From UBA969 sp041694635 (GTDB taxonomy: Bacteria; Planctomycetota; Planctomycetia; Gemmatales; Gemmataceae), in the NCBI GenBank assembly GCA_041694635.1, contig JBDNHI010000010.1, positions 124,001-188,000 on the forward strand: a DNA stretch of 64,000 bases. Reading direction: 5' to 3'. Below, piece after piece: positions 9,315 to 18,114 of this stretch. The translations under genes were made by a program, and so were the position numbers. Position 1 is the stretch's first letter; the number at the start of each line of letters is the position of its first letter. Under the pieces are notes generated by a model. It was not told where the DNA came from, did not search any database, and saw nothing but the letters and a program-made list of their open reading frames with translations.

Positions 9315-10313
9315 ATGATTAATCATACCTGCCTTATTACGGGTGCTGGTGGCTTGGTTGGCAGTTACTTAGCCGAAGCTTGTATTAAGCGTGGCTATAA
9401 AGTAAAAGCGTTGATCCGTCAGGGTTCAGATGGTTCATTTCTTGAGAATAGCGGGGCTGAAGTGATTGGGGGGGATTTACTTGATCCTTCCCTCCCCAAA
9501 GAATCATTCCAAGGGGTTGATGTCGTTTTTCATTGTGCTGCGAAGGTGGGAGATTGGGGTTCGGTTGATTCTTACCGTTCAGTAAATGTTGAAGGGCTAA
9601 GAAAGTTACTGGATTCGCTTGATCCAAAAAATCTGTACAAGTTTATTCATTTTAGCAGTTTGGGCGTTTATGAAGCGAGGCACCATTATCAGACGGATGA
9701 ATCGACCCCTTTACCGGAACAACATTTTGACGGATATACGCAATCCAAAGTAGAATCAGAAAAACTCGCATTACAATATCAAAAGGAAAAAGGCTTCCCG
9801 ATTGTTGTTTTAAGGCCAGGTTTTATTTACGGCCCCAGAGATCGAACTGTTCTACCAAGGCTTATGGATAAGCTTAAAAGTAAAGAAGTTAAATACATTG
9901 GTAGTAGTGGTTACGCTATGAACAACATCTTTGTAGGTAATTTGGTACAAGCGGCATTTCTAGCATTAGATAACCCAAAAGCAGTTGGGGAAGTTTTTAA
10001 TCTGACCGATGGAGAAAAAGTCAGTAAAAAACGATTTATCAGCACAATAGCAAAGGGGATGAACCTTCCAACGCCTTTTTTCATACCAGTGCCTTTATGG
10101 CTTGCTAAAATGCTTGCCAGTATGATGGAAAAAAAAGCCTTGAAAAGTGGCGCTCAGCAAGCACCCAAGATTACTAGGGCCAATATAAAGTTCCTTGGCC
10201 TTAACCTCGATTTCAGTATTGAAAAAGCAAAACGAGTGCTGGGATACAATCCCACTCAAAGTTTTGACGATGCAATGACTGAAACTCTTAACTGGTACAA
10301 GCTTAAATCCTAA
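9315..10313 (+). CDS. NAD(P)-dependent epimerase/dehydratase (extended SDR)
   Basis: 332 residues. A Rossmann glycine motif is at residues 9-15 (TGAGGLVG), the downstream D-L-D binding motif at 54-57, and the catalytic triad S115, Y141 and K145 (YTQSK) is intact. The C-terminal region (PVPLWLAKMLASMMEKK) resembles the 3-beta-HSD/NSDHL-like branch of the extended SDRs acting on nucleotide sugars, steroids or related hydroxy compounds. The substrate is not deducible. It is followed 79 bp later by a DJ-1/PfpI gene on the same strand. Confidence 0.85.
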   Translation: MINHTCLITGAGGLVGSYLAEACIKRGYKVKALIRQGSDGSFLENSGAEVIGGDLLDPSLPKESFQGVDVVFHCAAKVGDWGSVDSYRSVNVEGLRKLLDSLDPKNLYKFIHFSSLGVYEARHHYQTDESTPLPEQHFDGYTQSKVESEKLALQYQKEKGFPIVVLRPGFIYGPRDRTVLPRLMDKLKSKEVKYIGSSGYAMNNIFVGNLVQAAFLALDNPKAVGEVFNLTDGEKVSKKRFISTIAKGMNLPTPFFIPVPLWLAKMLASMMEKKALKSGAQQAPKITRANIKFLGLNLDFSIEKAKRVLGYNPTQSFDDAMTETLNWYKLKS

Positions 10314-10392
10314 AAATGATACAAGAATACTCTTTGCGACAGCAAGTTCTACCGTTAGATTAACTCAATCTGTATTTATCTAGGAGTAAATT

Positions 10393-10938
10393 ATGAGCAT
10401 TCATACGAAGAAAATTATCCTTCTGCTTGAACAACAATACCAAGAATTGGAAGTATGGTACCCCTATTACAGGTTAAAAGAAGCTGGAGCACAAGTGGTT
10501 CTGGTAGGCCCCGAGGCGGGTCATACTTATCCCAGTAAACTTGGCTATCCAGCAAAAAGTGAAGTTGCAGCAAGAGATATCAACCCAAATGATTTTGATG
10601 GCATAATAATCCCGGGGGGATTTGCACCAGATTTTATCCGTAGAACCGAGGCTATGATCAAACTGGTTAGCGTGATGGCTGAACAAGGCAAACTAATTGC
10701 AGCAATTTGTCACGGGCCTTGGGTTCTTTGTTCCACGCAGGCCTTAAAAGGTAAAAAAGCCACTTGTTTTTTTGCCATTAAAGACGATGTTATCAATGCA
10801 GGAGCAAACTATATTGATGCAGAGGTTATCAGAGACGGGAATTTAGTTACCAGTAGAAAACCTGACGACTTACCAGCATTTATGACCACAATATTCCAAG
10901 TGTTAATTGAAGCTAAGTCTGCCAAGGTTAAATCCTAA
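10393..10938 (+). CDS. DJ-1/PfpI family protein (glyoxalase/protease-like)
   Basis: 181 residues with the class I glutamine-amidotransferase-like fold of DJ-1/PfpI. The nucleophile elbow is AAICHGPW, giving Cys106-His107, and the conserved glutamate lies in the N-terminal EQQYQELE segment (E17/E18). The PGGFAPD loop is also typical. AGGAG at 10381-10385 lies seven bases before ATG 10393. Family members act as deglycases, chaperones or intracellular proteases in stress defence; which applies here is unknown. Confidence 0.88.
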   Translation: MSIHTKKIILLLEQQYQELEVWYPYYRLKEAGAQVVLVGPEAGHTYPSKLGYPAKSEVAARDINPNDFDGIIIPGGFAPDFIRRTEAMIKLVSVMAEQGKLIAAICHGPWVLCSTQALKGKKATCFFAIKDDVINAGANYIDAEVIRDGNLVTSRKPDDLPAFMTTIFQVLIEAKSAKVKS

Positions 10939-11002
10939 TAGGTTAAACCTTAAGTAGACCAACTACTTTCATTTTCAGTTTTTTTAAAGAGAGGATTTTT
11001 TG

Positions 11003-12169
11003 ATGAATTCGAATTCTTATGCCCCCGTTAAAGAAGATAAATTCGCTTTTGGTATCTGGTGCCTACAAAACAGAGGCCGAGATCCGTTTGGCGACCAGAC
11101 CCGTTCCGAAATCTCCGCACTTGATTGCATCAAGGGGCTTGCTGCTAGAAATTGTTATGGCTTCGAATTCCACGATAACGATATCATCCCTTTTGGTGCT
11201 TCTGCTTCACTTCAAGATTCCATTATCTCGGACATAAAAAAATGCATGGCAGATACTGGAATCAAAGCAACTATGGCAACTACCAACAACTTCTATCACC
11301 CTATTTTTAAGGACGGCGCTTTCACAAGTACCGACCCCGCTGTACGACTATTTGCTACTCAAAAAGTTATGCGCTGCATTGATATTGCACACGAACTCGG
11401 TTCCGAAGTCTTTGTCTTCTGGGGTGGCCGTGAAGGCGTTGAAGTTGATGCAAGCAAAGATCCCATTGATGCTTTCAAATGGTTCAGAGAATCTTTAAAC
11501 TTCCTTTGCAATTATGTACGACACCAAGGCTACAAAATCCAATTTAGTCTCGAACCAAAACCTAATGAACCCCGTGGCGATTTGTACCTACCCACCGTGG
11601 GTAGCGTACTTGCTTTTATCAACACACTTGAACACCCAGATATGTGTGGCATTAACCCCGAAACAGCACATATTAAAATGGCAGGCCTAAACCCCTACCA
11701 CGAATTTGCCCAGGCTCTTGATGCAGGCAAACTTCTTGATGTTCACCTCAATGGCCAAAAACCTTTGCGCTTTGACCAAGACCTTACCTTTGGCAGCGAT
11801 GATCTCAAAGAAGCTTTCTTTACTACCAAGCTTTTAATTGATCACAAGTATTCAGGAACAATAGGATTTGATTGCCATCCATACCGTACTGAATCTGACC
11901 CTTGGGACTTTGTAGATCGTAACCTGCGAACTTACAAAATTATGCAAGAAAAAGTGAAGCTCTTTAATGAAAACAAGATGATCCAAAATCTTCTTCAAGA
12001 AATTCACGGAGCTTCCAAGAACTTGCTAGGCACAATTGGAAAATTCACTCCTGATGCTGCTTCCAAACTTAAGGCAATGACCTTTGATCCTAATGCATTG
12101 GCAGCAAGAAAATTACCTTACGAAAAGCTTGATCAGTATTTAACTGAACTTCTCCTAGGTGTTCTTTAA
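11003..12169 (+). CDS. xylA: xylose isomerase
   Basis: Interconverts D-xylose and D-xylulose (and D-glucose/fructose), cytoplasmic TIM-barrel metalloenzyme. 388 residues from ATG 11003, which has GAGAGG eight bases upstream; the preceding in-frame TTG is not needed. Catalytic segment GFEFHDNDIIPFG (His57, Asp60) matches the class I (Streptomyces-type) enzyme, with one Asp of the usual HDDD replaced by Asn59. The metal-site signature LEPKPNEPRGD places the first glutamate at 184 and the lysine at 186, and later ligands are in INPETAHIKMAG and DVHLNGQ. Class I length fits. No xylulokinase or xylose transporter is nearby. Confidence 0.93.
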   Translation: MNSNSYAPVKEDKFAFGIWCLQNRGRDPFGDQTRSEISALDCIKGLAARNCYGFEFHDNDIIPFGASASLQDSIISDIKKCMADTGIKATMATTNNFYHPIFKDGAFTSTDPAVRLFATQKVMRCIDIAHELGSEVFVFWGGREGVEVDASKDPIDAFKWFRESLNFLCNYVRHQGYKIQFSLEPKPNEPRGDLYLPTVGSVLAFINTLEHPDMCGINPETAHIKMAGLNPYHEFAQALDAGKLLDVHLNGQKPLRFDQDLTFGSDDLKEAFFTTKLLIDHKYSGTIGFDCHPYRTESDPWDFVDRNLRTYKIMQEKVKLFNENKMIQNLLQEIHGASKNLLGTIGKFTPDAASKLKAMTFDPNALAARKLPYEKLDQYLTELLLGVL

Positions 12170-12198
12170 TTTAACCTTTAAATAAATTGAGGCGAGAT

Positions 12199-12576
12199 AT
12201 GACTCCAAATCATTCACCAGGTTTTCTTGCAATCGTTAACGAAGCAAAAAAAAATGTTCGGGAATGCTCGGTGCAAGATGTCAAATCTCGCCTCGATAAA
12301 GGTGAAAAACTTCTGCTCGTTGATGTTCGCGAAGAAAGCGAATTTGCGCTTGATCATCTTCCTAATGCCATCCATATTGGAAAAGGCGTACTCGAACGAG
12401 ACATTGAATCTAAAATCCCAGATCACAATGCTGAAATATTTGTTTATTGCGGGGGCGGACTTCGCTCTGCTTTATCAGCGGAAAATCTCGGCCGTATGGG
12501 TTACTCTAATGTAATTTCAATGGATGGCGGGATTCGAATATGGAGAGAAAACGGATTTCCACTTACCTCCAAGTAA
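12199..12576 (+). CDS. single-domain rhodanese-like protein
   Basis: 125 residues from ATG 12199, preceded by GAGGCGAG at 12189-12196. Rhodanese fold marks are LLLVDVREESEF, the active-site loop VYCGGGLRS with the persulfide cysteine, and the closing GGIRIWRENGFP. It probably carries sulfur (thiosulfate:cyanide-type sulfurtransferase or persulfide donor) in the cytoplasm. It follows xylA by 29 bp and overlaps the next gene by 37 bp, so translation of the two is probably coupled. Confidence 0.9.
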   Translation: MTPNHSPGFLAIVNEAKKNVRECSVQDVKSRLDKGEKLLLVDVREESEFALDHLPNAIHIGKGVLERDIESKIPDHNAEIFVYCGGGLRSALSAENLGRMGYSNVISMDGGIRIWRENGFPLTSK

Positions 12577-14384
12577 AAAGCTCAGGCTTTTCTGTTTCTA
12601 TTGGCTACCTGATTATCTCTGTTATCCGCCAATTTGCAGACACATTTGTATTGGCATTTCTATTGCTTGCATCTTCTGCAAACTTTAATGGGATTGAAAG
12701 TATTGGACTAATTCTATTCCATCTTTCAATAGGCTTTGCCCTTGCAGGACTAATTATCTCCCCAAGAAAAAGTTCGGGGGATATACTTTTAGCTTCTCTT
12801 GGTTCGTTAATATCTTTAAGCTTCCTTGCAATTCCATTCCTCTTGGGGAACCTCCTAGACCCTATATTTCTTGGATTTTCACTCGGGTTCGGTTTGAACT
12901 TCTGGAGTAATTCTCTGCTTGTTGCCTGCAATCTTAACAAAACCACCGCAAGACAAATCGATAACGCTAGCATGGTTTTATTTACCCCTGTATTCTTGGG
13001 AGGCATATTAGGTGCCCAACAAATTCTTCCCCCTCCAGATCAAATCGTATTCCCTGCTTTTAAATTTCTAGTACTAGCGCAGGGAATAAGTTTTATTTGT
13101 ACACTTCCAATGTTTATTTTTTGTAAAAATTGCCCTGTTCCAACTTATAAGGAAGCAGAAAGGGTTTATCCTTCTTCTTGGCGAGATGATTTTACACCCT
13201 TAATTGCTAGAAGTCTTATTTCTGGAATTATTTTAGGGCTAGCTTATTTAATTTTAACGGGAAGTATCCAATTTATCTCTTTTAATTGGTTGTTCGAATC
13301 TAACAACTTTTTAATTATGAGCGCCAGTAGCCTTGTTGGGGTTTTATTCTTTTATTTTGTAAACCACCCATTACGGACCGTTGGTTCGGCCCCTTGGAGT
13401 ATGGCCCTTTGTGGGTTGGCTTTTTTTTCAATAAGTTTCTTTCCAGAAACTTCAATTCTAAATGCTGCTTTACTTTTTCTTGGGTTGGGAAATACCCTTG
13501 CTTGTATTAGAAGGGCTTGCAGACCCGAAGATATACTACAATCAAAAGCAGCTCACCTTTTGTTCAGCTTTGCACCTTGGCTATTTGGCATAGTTTTTGG
13601 TTGGTTATTTGCCTATTTAAAACTGACGCCAGTTATGGCAGGATTCTTACTGATTTTTGCGAGTGTGGCTCTTGCTTGGGTTACTCTTCGCGCTTTTATT
13701 GAACAACTTGTCTCACTTGCAATGATTCCAATGTTTAAACTCACCGCATTAGGCCCAGGCCTAGAACAAATGCCTTACCGTGGCCCAGTCATTATTGTTG
13801 CAAATCATTGCTGCTATCTAGACCCATTTCTTGTTGGAAAAATTGGACCGCGTAGAATTATTCCTATGATGACAAGCGTCTTTTATGATCTACCGGTTAT
13901 TCGTTGGCTTGTGGCTAAAGTTGTTAAGGCCATCCGAGTAGAAGCAGCAACCTTTCGCAGAGAAGCCCCTGAATTAGAAGAAGCTATTGCAGTTTTAAAA
14001 CAAGGGGAGAATCTTTTAATATTCCCTGAGGCAAGGCTTCGAAGAAAAGAAAACCAATTGCTTTTCCCTTTTGGTCAAGGCATTTGGCATATTTTGTGCA
14101 AACTTCCTGACACCCCAATTATTCCTATTTGGGTTGAAGGTACTTGGGGAAGTTTCACATCAAACTTTAACGGGCCACCCCTAACCAACAAAAAAATGGA
14201 TTGGTTAAGAACAATAAAAGTCGTGGTTGGTGAATCAAGGACCATCCCCAAGGATTTATTAACCGATCATAGGCTTACCAGAAAATACCTTCAAGATGCA
14301 GTTCTTGAAAATCGGTTATTAATTGGCTTGCCCAAAACTTTGCCTTATTCCACTTCCCTCACCGAAGAGCCTTTCCCAGAATAA
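12540..14384 (+). CDS. MFS-like membrane domain fused to PlsC-type acyltransferase
   Basis: 614 residues. Residues ~20-400 are strongly hydrophobic with about 10-12 predicted membrane helices (for example SVIRQFADTFVLAFLLLASS and ISGIILGLAYLILTG), like an LplT-type MFS carrier. Residues ~415-580 form a 1-acyl-glycerol-3-phosphate acyltransferase domain with NHCCYLD (H423-x4-D428) and FPEAR (E497, R499). The likely role is flipping and acylating lysophospholipids at the inner membrane. Unlike the full carrier-acyltransferase-acyl-ACP-synthetase fusions, no AMP-ligase domain follows. ATG 12540 lies inside the rhodanese gene; I see no later ATG, GTG or TTG before the first helix. Confidence 0.82.
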   Translation: MERKRISTYLQVKSSGFSVSIGYLIISVIRQFADTFVLAFLLLASSANFNGIESIGLILFHLSIGFALAGLIISPRKSSGDILLASLGSLISLSFLAIPFLLGNLLDPIFLGFSLGFGLNFWSNSLLVACNLNKTTARQIDNASMVLFTPVFLGGILGAQQILPPPDQIVFPAFKFLVLAQGISFICTLPMFIFCKNCPVPTYKEAERVYPSSWRDDFTPLIARSLISGIILGLAYLILTGSIQFISFNWLFESNNFLIMSASSLVGVLFFYFVNHPLRTVGSAPWSMALCGLAFFSISFFPETSILNAALLFLGLGNTLACIRRACRPEDILQSKAAHLLFSFAPWLFGIVFGWLFAYLKLTPVMAGFLLIFASVALAWVTLRAFIEQLVSLAMIPMFKLTALGPGLEQMPYRGPVIIVANHCCYLDPFLVGKIGPRRIIPMMTSVFYDLPVIRWLVAKVVKAIRVEAATFRREAPELEEAIAVLKQGENLLIFPEARLRRKENQLLFPFGQGIWHILCKLPDTPIIPIWVEGTWGSFTSNFNGPPLTNKKMDWLRTIKVVVGESRTIPKDLLTDHRLTRKYLQDAVLENRLLIGLPKTLPYSTSLTEEPFPE

Positions 14385-14444
14385 TAACCCAGCACCTAGG
14401 TAAGACAAATATTATCTAGGTACTCAGTAAATTAATTGCTCAAA

Positions 14445-17400
14445 TTACTCGGGTAACGCTTTAACCAACTCTTTACAACCAATTGAAAAATACAAACCGT
14501 GTTCGCCATCACCATTACTGATTTTAATTAATAGAGGATTGAGGCCTTTTTTAAGCTTTACCTCTACGGTATTCCTCGCAGGCACTGCTGCAAAATGATT
14601 TTTGTCTTTAAACACTTCAACCCCATTCAACCAAATCTTGACACAATCATCCGCTCCCAGAAGAAGCGTTGCATCCTGATCGATAGGAGAATCAATCACT
14701 TGATACAGATAAGAAATAATTAAATTAGCATCAGGGGAATAATGTGCAGCAAGGTCTAGAAATCCGTTGGATTTAGTACGAACCTTGTTCCAAGAAACCG
14801 GCCCCGTCTTTCCCTTTAACTTTTGCGTAAGTTCAACTTTGGATTCGGGTTCTCCTTTTTTATCAAAGTTTTCATCACTAGAACCACTATCAAAAGGCCC
14901 AATAATCTGCCACCATTCGGGAGAAAAAGAAGCGGTCTGAAGGGTAGATAGATACTCGACCACATCAATAAGCTCTTGCTCAGTCATCCCTTTAATTAAA
15001 TCAGCGGGCATCAGAGAGTTAGGCCCCTTCGTTTTAGAATCGACATCTTTTTTATCGATTCTATAATCTTTACCATTCCCGTCACGAAGAACAACATAAT
15101 CTGAATTTTCCGCAACAACCAATCCAGTAAGAACCTGTCCCTTTTTCGTTTCAATAATCCAAGTTAGGTATTGGTCAGCGATAGCCTTGTTAGGATTAAT
15201 AAGTGAATCATAAAGGTTTTCCTTGGTAGCTTTCTTCCCAATCATAGAAAGATCTGGGCCGATAGCACCGCCTGTACCTTGAACAGAATGACATTTAATG
15301 CATTGAAGTTGCGAATTATTACTTGCAGCCATAAGATTTTTACCACGAACGACATCCCCTTTTTTCAAGGCAAGTAGGCTTGAAGCAGGTAACTTTTTAG
15401 GATCAAGTTTCCCTGGAGCAGGATAAGCAATCATCGCTTTATTTCTCAAATCTTGATAGGGACTATTACGAAGTAAACGACCCACTTCTTGCATTATCCC
15501 ATCGGATCCAGAGTCTTTTGCTTTTAACAAAAGAAAATCTGAACCATTCCTAGTGCCTGCTAATGCCCCTGCTACCAAAATTCTTTTTGAAATCTCGGAT
15601 TTTTGATCGTTAAAAACTGAAAATAGGGTTTCCATCGCCTCGGGATAACCGGCGATTTTTCCCTTCGTCTGCCCAAGCATAGCTAAAGCATTTGCAGAAT
15701 CTTGCACCAAATTATTATTGCCTTGCAATACTTGTGTTAAAGTTTCAACCGACTGTTTATCAGGTAAGGCACCAAGTGCAAAAATTGCTTGTTTTTGTAC
15801 CCTTACATCCTTATCAGTTAAAGCCAATTTAGAGACCAAAGGTAAGGCACTCTTAAGCCGGGCAGTTTCAACAAGAATAAGCCCAAGCCGCCTATCTACT
15901 TCATTTCCAGCAAGTAATCCGTTTACAGACTTAAGTAGTTCAGGGCTGGATGATAAATAACCCCATTTCGTTGGTAGATATATTTTCAACCATTCTAATG
16001 CTTTTTCTCGAAGTTCCGGGTTCGATTTAGAACTAACTATATCAACAAAAAACTTCCCATCAGCAGGGTTATCGTTGGATGCAAGAATGTTAATGAGTTT
16101 TAGTTTTTGATCTAAAGGTATTGAATCTTTAGCAAGCATACCAGTGATATCTAAAATCATATCCTTAGGACGAAGTTCAAAAACGAGATCGCCAACATTA
16201 GAAGACCAAGTGGGGAATTGATTTTTAAAATCAGCAAGAAAGAATTCCCTATGTTTAGAATCGGTGCCCGCAGCTACTTCAATAGCTTTCAAATAGAAGA
16301 CATCTTTACCTTCATATTTTTTCGCAAGCTTATAGAACAATTGCCTAGAACTTTCATCGTCTGATTCACGAAGGTTGACAAGAACTTCTCTAGCAACCCC
16401 AAGGCCGCCCTTGGCAATAAGTTCCTCGACTCTGACTTTTGTTTCTGGTGGAAGATTTTTCAAACCAGGATAGGTATCTGCAATTTTGCGAATTTGAAGC
16501 CATTTAAATTCTTCCCTCTGCTCGAGGGTCTTTGGAAGCTCTTTGGGAAAATCAACGAACCAAAGGATTCGTGCTGCAACCCAAGCTTTTTCTGCAATCT
16601 TCGGATCCGATAAAATCATTTCTGCCAACTCAGTTCTTTTTCCAATTTCCATAGCAAGAATATGCTGGACAGCAATATAACGAGTAGCGTTACAACCGGA
16701 AGAAAGTCCTTGAATAATCCCAGCGGGGGTAGAATAATCAACTGGAGGAACTATAGACTTAGCCCCTTTAGGAGCAAGTCGATAAATCCGTCCCCTAGTT
16801 GTATCGCCCATCCCGTGCCCGCCAACGCCTGGGTCATACCAATCAGCAACAAAGACCGAGCCATCAGGTGCAACTTTAACATCGCTAGGTCGAAACCACC
16901 CGTCAGTGCTAGAAACCATATTTTCCTGTTCGACGGCAAAGCCAGCGCCATCAATTTTTGTATGGTAACAACGAAGGCTACGAGGCCCCGCGTCGGTATG
17001 TAAAGGTTGGCCACGGTATTGCTGTGGCAAAAGTTGAGCTTCATAAATGCACATTCCCGTCGGGCTACCAAAAAAAGTACGCAAGATTTTTGGTACAACC
17101 CCAGGATCTTCTTCATGCCAGTGCGTTTGCCCAGGGCCCCTGGGATGATAACCAAAATTCCCACCCGGCATTACATAGCAAATACGAGTCTGTTGATTAC
17201 CATCGTCATCATTATCACTAATAAACACGGTGCCAAAACTATCAACAGCGGGCATATAGTTATTACGAAAATTATGAGCTATCAACTGAAGATTGTTGCC
17301 ATTAAGATCGCAACTCCAGACCGTACCAGCCCTGCAATCAGTAGAATTAGAAGACCACTTTTTTCCTTTACCATTTACAGATTGAAGGTCGCGAACCCCA

Positions 17401-17984
17401 GTATCTCCAACAGAAAAATACAATTTCCCATCAGGCCCAATTGAAATACCATGCACACCGTGATCGTGGTCAATTCCTTGAAACCCGGTCAGAAACTTGG
17501 TAGCCGGGCCATCTGCTTTGTCATCCCCATCCTTATCTTCGAGAACCATAATATCGGGTGATTGACAATAAAACACTTTTCTGCCAGGCCCCTTGGCATC
17601 TTTAACCACGGCAATTCCCAAAGGCGACATAACATGGGCCGCCTGATAAAAAGTTGTAGCTTTATCAGCTTTCCCATCCCCATCCGAATCAACCAGAATT
17701 ACAATGCGATCGCCTTCTGATCTAAGAGGTGGTTGGTTGCGTAGTTTCCTTCGATAGTTAACCGCTTCACAAACCCAAGCTCGACCTTTTTCATCAATAT
17801 CAAATGTAGTTGGGTTTACAAACAAGGGCTCTGAAGCCCACACTTTAATTTCCATTCCAGCGGGAACCGTGAATGCTGATTCAGATTTTTCAGGGGTTAT
17901 TTGCGCACTTACTTTATTTTCAAAAAACAAAATTGTTATCGCAAATGCAAATAACAGTCCAACTATTCTTCTTATAGTGATCAT
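14445..17984 (-). CDS. secreted PVC-type dehydrogenase-like protein with HEAT repeats and c-type haem
   Basis: 1179 residues from ATG 17982-17984 (GAGG six bases upstream; a GTG lies just before it). Signal peptide at about 1-29 (RRIVGLLFAFAITILFF). Residues ~40-400 form the membrane-bound dehydrogenase-type beta-propeller (KVWASEPLFVNPTTFDIDEKGRAWV, DSDGDGKADKA, VADWYDPGVGGHGMGDT). The middle is helical, HEAT-like. A CIKCH haem site sits at about 895-899, within a cytochrome c domain whose axial Met probably lies in SLMPADLIKGM. The last ~130 residues are a beta-sandwich (WWQIIGPFDSG). Such proteins are a hallmark expansion in Planctomycetes and are thought to oxidise sugars or polymer fragments in the periplasm; the substrate is unknown. 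Confidence 0.9.
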   Translation of the reverse strand: MITIRRIVGLLFAFAITILFFENKVSAQITPEKSESAFTVPAGMEIKVWASEPLFVNPTTFDIDEKGRAWVCEAVNYRRKLRNQPPLRSEGDRIVILVDSDGDGKADKATTFYQAAHVMSPLGIAVVKDAKGPGRKVFYCQSPDIMVLEDKDGDDKADGPATKFLTGFQGIDHDHGVHGISIGPDGKLYFSVGDTGVRDLQSVNGKGKKWSSNSTDCRAGTVWSCDLNGNNLQLIAHNFRNNYMPAVDSFGTVFISDNDDDGNQQTRICYVMPGGNFGYHPRGPGQTHWHEEDPGVVPKILRTFFGSPTGMCIYEAQLLPQQYRGQPLHTDAGPRSLRCYHTKIDGAGFAVEQENMVSSTDGWFRPSDVKVAPDGSVFVADWYDPGVGGHGMGDTTRGRIYRLAPKGAKSIVPPVDYSTPAGIIQGLSSGCNATRYIAVQHILAMEIGKRTELAEMILSDPKIAEKAWVAARILWFVDFPKELPKTLEQREEFKWLQIRKIADTYPGLKNLPPETKVRVEELIAKGGLGVAREVLVNLRESDDESSRQLFYKLAKKYEGKDVFYLKAIEVAAGTDSKHREFFLADFKNQFPTWSSNVGDLVFELRPKDMILDITGMLAKDSIPLDQKLKLINILASNDNPADGKFFVDIVSSKSNPELREKALEWLKIYLPTKWGYLSSSPELLKSVNGLLAGNEVDRRLGLILVETARLKSALPLVSKLALTDKDVRVQKQAIFALGALPDKQSVETLTQVLQGNNNLVQDSANALAMLGQTKGKIAGYPEAMETLFSVFNDQKSEISKRILVAGALAGTRNGSDFLLLKAKDSGSDGIMQEVGRLLRNSPYQDLRNKAMIAYPAPGKLDPKKLPASSLLALKKGDVVRGKNLMAASNNSQLQCIKCHSVQGTGGAIGPDLSMIGKKATKENLYDSLINPNKAIADQYLTWIIETKKGQVLTGLVVAENSDYVVLRDGNGKDYRIDKKDVDSKTKGPNSLMPADLIKGMTEQELIDVVEYLSTLQTASFSPEWWQIIGPFDSGSSDENFDKKGEPESKVELTQKLKGKTGPVSWNKVRTKSNGFLDLAAHYSPDANLIISYLYQVIDSPIDQDATLLLGADDCVKIWLNGVEVFKDKNHFAAVPARNTVEVKLKKGLNPLLIKISNGDGEHGLYFSIGCKELVKALPE

Positions 17985-18114
17985 CACATTCCTCTACAAA
18001 CGGGGAAAAACAACTTAAAGCAGAATTATATTCTAACCTAAGTTCATCTACTTTTAAAAGATGTTTCTTACAATGCTTTAATTTTAGTACATTTAAAATA
18101 AGGGTAAAATTAAA

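Noticed and set aside
14394..14421. ACCTAG / CTAGGT inverted repeat between the PlsC fusion and the haem dehydrogenase
   Set aside because: The stem has only six pairs, the arms are nearly self-complementary, the loop is long and no T-run follows.
16958..17444. Plus-strand open frames up to 145 codons inside the haem dehydrogenase gene
   Set aside because: They are antisense shadows, with no SD and no recognisable domain, and the long sense gene has clear motifs.
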